A DNA stretch of 64,000 nucleotides. Source: Atherix ibis. Lineage: Eukaryota; Arthropoda; Insecta; Diptera; Athericidae. Below, one piece after another: positions 57,661-64,000 of this stretch. Below the pieces are notes generated by a model. The model was not told the DNA's origin, did no database searches, and saw nothing but the letters and a program-made list of their open reading frames with translations. Within the stretch, counting starts at the first letter, position 1. Every line of letters begins with the position of its first letter. Made by a program: the position numbers and the translations under genes. The stretch covers positions 124,001 to 188,000 of the forward strand of contig CATQJD010000111.1 of the NCBI GenBank assembly GCA_958298945.1. Direction: 5' to 3'.

Positions 57661-58998
57661 TATTAATATTAAACATACTACTTCATATTCCTCTTAAACA
57701 TACTACTTCATATGCGTCTTAAACATAATACTTCATATTCCTCTTAAACATAATACTTCATATTCCTCTTAAACATACTACTTCATATTCCTCTTAAATA
57801 TACTACTTCATATTCCTCTTAAACATACTACTTCATATTCCTCTTCAACATACTACTTCATATTCCTCTTAAACATACTACTTCATATTATTCTTAAACA
57901 TACTACTTCATATTCCTCTTAAATATACTACTTCATATTCCTCTTAAATATACTACTTCATATTCCTCTTAAATATACTACTTCATATTCCTCTTAAATA
58001 TACTACTTCATATTCCTCTTAAACGTACTACTTCATAATGATCTTAAACATCCTCCTTCATATTCCTCTTAAATATACTACTTCATATTCCTCTTAAACA
58101 TACTACTTCATATTCCTCTTAAACATACTACTTCATATTTCTCTTAAATATACTACTTCATATTCCTCTTAAACATACTTTTTAATATTCCTCTTAAACA
58201 TAATACTTCATATTCCTCTTAAACATACTACTTCATATTCCTCTTAAACATACTACTTCATATTCCTCTTAAACATACTACTTCATATTCCTCTTAAACA
58301 TACTACTTCATATTTCTGTTAAGTATACTACTTCATATTCCTCTTAAATATACTACTTCATATTCCTCTTAAATATGCTACTTCGTATTTCTCTTACATA
58401 TACTACTTCATATTCCTCTTAAATATACTACTTCATATTCCTCTTAAACATACTACTTCATATTCCTCTTAAACATACTACTTCATATATCTGTTAAATA
58501 TACTACTTCATATTCCTCTTAATTATACTACTTCATATTCCTCTTAAATATACTACTTCGTATTCCTCTTAAATATACTACTTCATATTCCTCTTAAATA
58601 TACTACTTCATATTCCTCTTAAACATACTACTTCATATTCCTCTTAAACATACTACTTCATATTCCTTTTAAACATACTACTTCATAATCCTCTTACACA
58701 TACTACTGCATACTACTTCATATTCCTTTTAAACATACTACTTCATATTCCTCTTAAACATACTACTTCATATTCATCTTAAACATATTATTTCATATTC
58801 CTCTTAAACATGCTACCTCATATTCCTCTCAAATATACTTCTTCATATTCTTCTTAAATATAATACTTCATATTCCTCTTAAATATACTACTTCATATTC
58901 CTCGTAAATATACTACTTAATATTCCTCTTAAATATGCTACTTCATATTCCTCTTAAACATACTACTTCATATTCCTCTTAAACATACTACTTCATAT
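57661..58998 (+). repeat. 1.34-kb block, copy 1 (matches 62005-63341)
   Basis: TATTAATATT at 57661/62005, TATGCG at 57711/62055, TAATGATC at 58036/62380 and TTCTGTT at 58314/62658 are all 4,344 bp apart. The chimeric TACTACTGCATACTAC at 58701/63044 is 4,343 apart, the base lost being in AATATCCTC near 62780. The copies diverge at about 58998/63341. Confidence 0.85.
58701..58716 (+). repeat. Chimeric monomer junction TACTACTGCATACTAC
   Basis: TACTACTGCA is followed directly by TACTACTTCA, so about 15 bp (TATTCCTC through TTAAACA) is missing. Both sides share CATA at the join, as expected of slippage or exchange at short homology. The same junction recurs at 63044 and 63934, carried by block duplication. 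Confidence 0.8.
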
Positions 58999-59196
58999 TC
59001 CTCTTAAACATACTACTTCATATTCCTCTTAAATAGACTACTTCATATTCGTCTTAAATATACTAATTCATATTCCTCTTAAACATACTACTTCATATTC
59101 TTCTTAAATATACTACTTCATATTACTCTTAAACATACTACTTCTTATTCCTCTTAAACATACTACTTCATATTCCACTGAAACATATGATACTAT
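58967..59196 (+). repeat. Perfect 230-bp tandem duplication, copy 1
   Basis: The block holds TTAAATAGAC, TTCGTC, TACTAATTC, TTCTTATTCC and the 30-bp monomer at 59177. It repeats with a period of 230 bp: eight 25-bp monomers plus one 30-bp monomer. I see no difference between 58967-59260 and 59197-59490. Confidence 0.9.
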
Positions 59197-59490
59197 TTCA
59201 TATTCCTCTTAAACATACTACTTCATATTCCTCTTAAACATACTACTTCATATTCCTCTTAAATAGACTACTTCATATTCGTCTTAAATATACTAATTCA
59301 TATTCCTCTTAAACATACTACTTCATATTCTTCTTAAATATACTACTTCATATTACTCTTAAACATACTACTTCTTATTCCTCTTAAACATACTACTTCA
59401 TATTCCACTGAAACATATGATACTATTTCATATTCCTCTTAAACATACTACTTCATATTCCTCTTAAACATACTACTTCATATTCCTCTT
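59197..59490 (+). repeat. Perfect 230-bp tandem duplication, copy 2 and shared tail
   Basis: This is the second copy, with the 30-bp monomer at 59407. Identity lasts 294 bp at the 230-bp shift and ends at 59491, where TTTAATATAC replaces TTAAATAGAC. This is among the most recent visible duplications in the window. Confidence 0.9.
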
Positions 59491-62004
59491 TAATATACTA
59501 CTTCATATTCCTCTTAAATATACTACTTCATATTCCTCTTAAATATACTACTTCATATTCCTCTTAAACATACTACTTCATATTCCTCTTAAACATACTA
59601 CTTCATATTCCTCTTAAACATACTACTTCATATTCCTCTTAAACAGACTATTTCATATTCCTCTTAAATATACTACTTCATATTCATCTTAAATATACTA
59701 CTTCATATTCCTCTTAAATATACTACTTCATATTCCTCTTAAATATACTACTTCATATTCCTCTTAAATATACTACTTCATATTCCTATTAAATAACCTA
59801 CTTCATATTCCTCTTAAACATACTACTTCATATTCCTTTTAAACATACTACTTCATATTCCTCTCAAACAAACTACTTCATATTCCTCTTAAACATACTA
59901 CTTCATATTCTTCTTAAATATACTACTTCATATTCATCTTAAATATACTACTTCATATTCCTCTTAAATATACTACTTCATATTCCTCTTAAATATACTA
60001 CTTCATATTCCTCTTAAATATACTACTTCATATTCCTCTTAAATATACTACTTCATATTCCTCTTAAACGTACTACTTCATAATGATCTTAAACATACTC
60101 CTTCATATTCCTCTTAAATATACTACTTCATATTCCTCTTAAACATACTACTTCATATTCCTCTTAAGCATACTACTTCATATTCCTCTTAAATATACTA
60201 CTTCATATTCCTCTTAAACATACTTTTTCATATTCCTCTTAAACATAATACTTCATATTCCTCTTAAACATACTACTTCATATTGTTCTTAAACATACTA
60301 CTTCATATTCCTCTTAAACATACTACTTCATATTCCTCTTAAACATACTACTTCATATTAATATTAAACATACTACTTCATATTCTTCTTAAACATACTA
60401 CTTCATATGCGTCTTAAACATAATACTTCATATTCCTCTTAAACATAATACTTCATATTCCTCTTAAACATACTACTTCATATTCCTCTTAAACATACTA
60501 CTTTTTATTCCTCATAAACATACTTCTTCATATTAATATTAAACATACTACTTCATATTCCTCTTAAATATACTACTTCATACTCCTCTTAAATATACTA
60601 CTTCATATTCCTCTTAAATATACTACTTCATATTCCTCTTAAACTTACTACTTCATAATGATCTTAAACATCCTCCTTCATATTCCTCTTAAATATACTA
60701 CTTCATATTCCTCTTAAACATACTGCTTCATATTCCTCTTAAACATACTACTTCATATTTCTCTTAAATATACTACTTCATATTCCTCTTAAACATACTT
60801 TTTCATATTCCTCTTAAACATAATACTTCATATTCCTCTTAAACATACTACTTCATATTCCTCTTAAACATACTACTTCATATTCCTCTTATACATACTA
60901 CTTCATATTCCTCTTAAACATACTACTTCATATTAATATTAAACATACTACTTCAAATTCCTCTTAAACATACTACTTCATATGCGTCTTAAACATACTA
61001 CTTCATATTCCTCTTAAACATAATACTTCATATTCCTCTTAAACATACTACTTCATATTTCTCTTAAATATACTACTTCATATTCCTTTTAAACATATTA
61101 CTTCATATTCGTTTTAAACATACTACTTCATATTACTCTTAAACATACAACTTCGTATTCGTCTTAAACATACTACTTCATATTCCTCTTAAATATACTA
61201 CTTCACATTCCTCGTAAATATACTACTTCATATTCCTCTTAAATATACTACTTCATATTCCTCTTAAACATACTACTTCATATTCTTTTAAACATATTAC
61301 TTCATATTCCTCTTAAACATACTACTTCATATTCCGCTTAAACATACTACTTCATATTCCTCTTAAATATACTACTTTATATTCCCCTTAAATATACTAC
61401 TTCATATTCCTCTTAAACATACTACTTCATATTCCTCTTAAACATACTACTTCATATTCCTCTTAAATATACTACTTCATATTCCTCTTAAATATACTAC
61501 TTCATATTCCTCTTAAATATACTACTTCATATTCCTCTTAAATATACTACTTCATATTCCTCTTAAATATAATACTTCATATTCCTTTTAAACATACTAC
61601 TACATATTCCTCTTAAACATACTACTTCATATTCCTCTTTAATATACTACTTCATATTCCTCTTAAATATACTACTTCATATTCCTCTTAAATATACTAC
61701 TTCATATTCCTCTTAAACATACTACTCCATATTCCTCTTAAACACACTACTTCATATTCCTCTTAAACATACTACTTCATATTCCTCTTAAACATACTAC
61801 TTCATTTTCCTCTTAAATATACTACTTCATATTCCTCTTAAATATACTACTTCATATTCCTCTTAAATATACTACTTCATATTCCTCTCAAATATAATAC
61901 TTCATATTCCTTTTAAACATACTACTTCATATTCCTCTTAAACATACTACTTCATATTCCTCTTAAACATACTACTTCATATTCCTCTTAAACATACTAC
62001 TTCA
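59491..62004 (+). repeat. Satellite with repeated TATTAATATT and TAATGATC blocks
   Basis: This is satellite only. TATTAATATTAAAC monomers recur at about 60357, 60531 and 60931, and TAATGATC at about 60075 and 60657. These match parts of the right higher-order units but in a shuffled order and without the 30-bp monomer. From 61.2 to 61.9 kb the monomers are close to consensus with few markers. Confidence 0.7.
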
Positions 62005-63341
62005 TATTAATATTAAACATACTACTTCATCTTCCTCTTAAACATACTACTTCATATGCGTCTTAAACATAATACTTCATATTCCTCTTAAACATAATAC
62101 TTCATATTCCTCTTAAACATACTACTTCATATTCCTCTTAAATATACTACTTCATATTCCTCTTAAACATACTACTTCATAATCCTCTTCAACATACTAC
62201 TTCATATTCCTCTTAAACATGCTACTTCATATTATTCTTAAACATACTACTTCATATTCCTCTTAAATATACTACTTCATATTCCTCTTAAATATACTAC
62301 TTCATATTCCTCTTAAATATACTACTTCATATTCCTCTTAAATATACTACTTCATATTCCTCTTAAACGTACTACTTCATAATGATCTTAAACATCCTCC
62401 TTCATATTCCTCTTAAATATACTACTTCATATTCCTCTTAAACATACTACTTCATATTCCTCTTAAACATACTACTTCATATTTCTCTTAAATATACTAC
62501 TTTATATTCCTCTTAAACATACTTTTTGATATTCCTCTTAAACATAATACTTCATATTCCTCTTAAACATACTACTTCATATTCCTCTTAAACATACTAC
62601 TTCATATTCCTCTTAAACATACTACTTCATATTCCTCTTAAACTTACTACTTCATATTTCTGTTAAATATACTACTTCATATTCCTCTTAAATATACTAC
62701 TTCATATTTCTCTTAAATATGCTACTTCGTATTTCTCTTAAATATACTACTTCATATTCCTCTTAAATATACTACTTAATATCCTCTTAAACATACTACT
62801 TCATATTCCTCTTAAACATACTACTTCATATTTCTGTTAAATATACTACTTCATATTCCTCTTAATTATACTACTTCATATTCCTCTTAAATATACTACT
62901 TCGTATTCCTCTTAAATATACTACTTCATATTCCTCTTAAATATACTACTTCATATTCCTCTTAAACATACTACTTCATATTCCTCTTAAACATACTACT
63001 TCATATTCCTTTTAAACATACTACTTCATAATCCTCTTACACATACTACTGCATACTACTTCATATTCCTTTTAAACATACTACTTCATATTCCTCTTAA
63101 ACATACTACTTCATATTCATCTTAAACATATTATTTCATATTCCTCTTAAACATACTACCTCATATTCCTCTCAAATATACTTCTTCATATTCTTCTTAA
63201 ATATAATACTTCATATTCCTCTTAAATATACTACTTCATATTCCTCGTAAATATACTACTTAATATTCCTCTTAAATATGCTACTTCATATTCCTCTTAA
63301 ACATACTACTTCATATTCCTCTTAAACATACTACTTCATAT
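62005..63341 (+). repeat. 1.34-kb block, copy 2 (matches 57661-58998)
   Basis: This is the partner of 57661-58998 at 4,343-4,344 bp, with a private 1-bp deletion near 62780. Private substitutions include TTGATATTCC near 62526, where copy 1 has TTAATATTCC. Confidence 0.85.
62891..63108 (+). repeat. 218-bp block repeated at the window end (offset 890)
   Basis: From TACTTCGTATTCC through the chimeric TACTACTGCATACTAC (63044) the sequence matches 63781-63998 at an offset of 890 bp without visible difference. The match ends at 63999, where ACTACT becomes ACTAAT. Confidence 0.8.
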
Positions 63342-63780
63342 TACTCTTAAATATACTACTTCATATTACTCTTAAACATACTACTTCATATTCCTCTTAA
63401 ACATACTACTTCATATTCCTCTTAAACATACTACTTCATATTCCTCTTAAACATACTACTTCATATTCGTCTTAAATATACTACTTCATATTCCTCTTAA
63501 ATATACTACTTCATATTCCTCTTAAATATACTACTTCATATTCCTCTTAAATATACTACTTCATATTCCTCTTAAATATACTAATTCATATTCCTCTTAA
63601 ACATACTACTTCATATTCCTCTTAAATATACTATTTCATATTACTCTTAAACATACTACTTCTTATTCCTCTTAAACATACTACTTCATATTCCACTGAA
63701 ACATATGATACTACTTCATATTCCTCTTAAACATACTACTTCATATTCCTCTTAAACATACTACTTCATATTCCTCTTAA

Positions 63781-63998
63781 ATATACTACTTCGTATTCCT
63801 CTTAAATATACTACTTCATATTCCTCTTAAATATACTACTTCATATTCCTCTTAAACATACTACTTCATATTCCTCTTAAACATACTACTTCATATTCCT
63901 TTTAAACATACTACTTCATAATCCTCTTACACATACTACTGCATACTACTTCATATTCCTTTTAAACATACTACTTCATATTCCTCTTAAACATACTA
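63781..63998 (+). repeat. 218-bp block, second copy, at the window end
   Basis: This is the partner of 62891-63108, with the chimeric junction at 63934. The array continues past the end of the window in the middle of a monomer. Confidence 0.8.
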
Positions 63999-64000
63999 AT

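Larger units (their letters stand above)
33356..63720 (+). repeat. 30-bp variant monomers (ATGAT insertion), right-domain marker
   Basis: These monomers read CACTGAAACATATGATACTA where the normal form reads CTCTTAAACATACTA: a 5-bp insertion together with CTCTT to CACTG. The ACTGA element starts at 33356, 34413, 35542, 37396, 40423, 42399, 44118, 45893, 47668, 48415, 50090, 50837, 52612, 54587, 56762 (here TGTGAT), 59177, 59407 and 63695. I saw none left of 33 kb. It is one of the few G-containing elements in the array. Many copies are preceded by a monomer with TTCTTATTCC, so the variant travels as part of a larger block. Confidence 0.85.
1..64000 (+). repeat. 25-bp satellite array, about 2,560 head-to-tail monomers
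   Basis: The sequence repeats every 25 bp from end to end. The consensus monomer is TACTACTTCATAT plus TCCTCTTAAAYA (Y = C or T), with 10 T (11 in the T form), 8 A, 7 C (6) and no G. All monomers face the same way; I found no reverse-complement copy. Differences are mostly single substitutions (TCCTC to TTCTC, TACTC or TCATC; TTCAT to TGCAT; TTAAA to TCAAA) plus a few recurrent short indels. Both window ends lie inside monomers, so the array is longer than 64 kb. The + strand has one TAA per monomer. Because 25 is one more than a multiple of three, that stop visits all three frames every 75 bp; the minus strand has three stops per monomer. Protein coding is therefore excluded. The family is unknown to me; nuclear satellite DNA of a eukaryote is an inference. 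Confidence 0.98.

Noticed and set aside
33356..63720. The 30-bp monomer as a transposon footprint
   Set aside because: The 5-bp ATGAT insertion has no terminal repeats or clear target duplication, and all copies share the same neighbours. One small insertion spread by block duplication explains it.
1..64000. CRISPR-like direct repeats
   Set aside because: The repeats abut each other without unique spacers and there are no cas genes; the unit is a plain tandem satellite.
1..64000. Telomeric repeat or rDNA
   Set aside because: The unit does not resemble any TTAGGG-type telomere repeat, and no conserved rRNA stretch is present.
1..64000. G-quadruplex or triplex-forming array
   Set aside because: The G-bearing strand has only one GG per 25 bp, too sparse for a stable quadruplex. 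The + strand is not homopyrimidine because A is frequent, so a classical triplex is unlikely.
1..64000. Monomer built from two 12-13-bp half repeats
   Set aside because: Aligning TACTACTTCATAT with TCCTCTTAAACAT gives about 7 of 13 matches, too few in such a biased composition to claim an internal duplication.
1..64000. AT-rich promoters or terminators (TATA-like ATAT, TTAAA)
   Set aside because: These occur in every monomer as part of the consensus and have no gene to serve; calling them regulatory would be meaningless.
1..64000. Inverted copies or palindromic turn-around of the array
   Set aside because: I looked for the reverse-complement signature (GAGGAATATGAAG) on the + strand and saw none.

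Overview
The whole 64 kb window is one uninterrupted, head-to-tail tandem satellite. The repeat unit is 25 bp: TACTACTTCATAT followed by TCCTCTTAAAYA, where Y is C or T. About 2,560 copies are present, all in the same orientation. Neither end of the array lies in the window: the first and last bases are inside monomers. I found no gene, RNA gene, mobile element, CRISPR array, origin or unique-sequence island. The consensus has no G on the + strand, so it contains no CpG and no CHG site. A pure array this long points to a eukaryotic nuclear genome assembled from long reads, probably a heterochromatic block (centromeric, pericentromeric, subtelomeric or interstitial). The species cannot be told from the sequence.

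The array has several levels of structure. Level 1 is the 25-bp monomer with a two-state C/T site (AAACAT or AAATAT) and recurrent private variants. Level 2 is a set of length-variant monomers that act as markers: a 21-bp form (CTTATACTAC), a 24-bp form (TACTCAT), a 30-bp form (CACTGAAAC with an ATGAT insertion), and 22-, 23- and 27-bp forms. Level 3 is a nested set of higher-order duplications of 230 bp to about 2.6 kb, plus dispersed block copies 3 to 14 kb apart.

Layout. 1-14.4 kb: a patchwork of duplicated blocks (offsets about 4.9, 5.1, 8.6 and 13.5 kb), with two zones made only of AAATAT-type monomers. 14.8-21.9 kb: three tandem copies of a 2.4-2.6 kb higher-order repeat, of which about 2.57 kb (103 monomers) is the best-measured period. 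21.9-25.4 kb: shorter repeats, including a 246-bp duplication. 25.4-32.6 kb: a transition zone with 250-bp and 766-bp duplications. 32.6-35.6 kb: three tandem copies of a 1.06-1.13 kb repeat (45 monomers in full). 36-42 kb: a roughly 3.0-kb duplicated segment. 42.4-54.6 kb: a higher-order array with unit spacings of 1,719, 1,775, 2,422, 2,522 and 1,975 bp. 54.6-64 kb: a second copy of the 40.4-42.4 kb segment, a perfect 230-bp duplication, and a 1.3-kb block repeated 4.34 kb away.

The left part (1 to about 25 kb) carries the 21-bp variant and the right part (about 33 to 64 kb) carries the 30-bp variant. I saw neither variant in the other part. This suggests two domains that amplified separately by in-register unequal exchange. 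Coordinates of block edges are read by eye from marker variants; edges described as approximate can be off by one or a few monomers.
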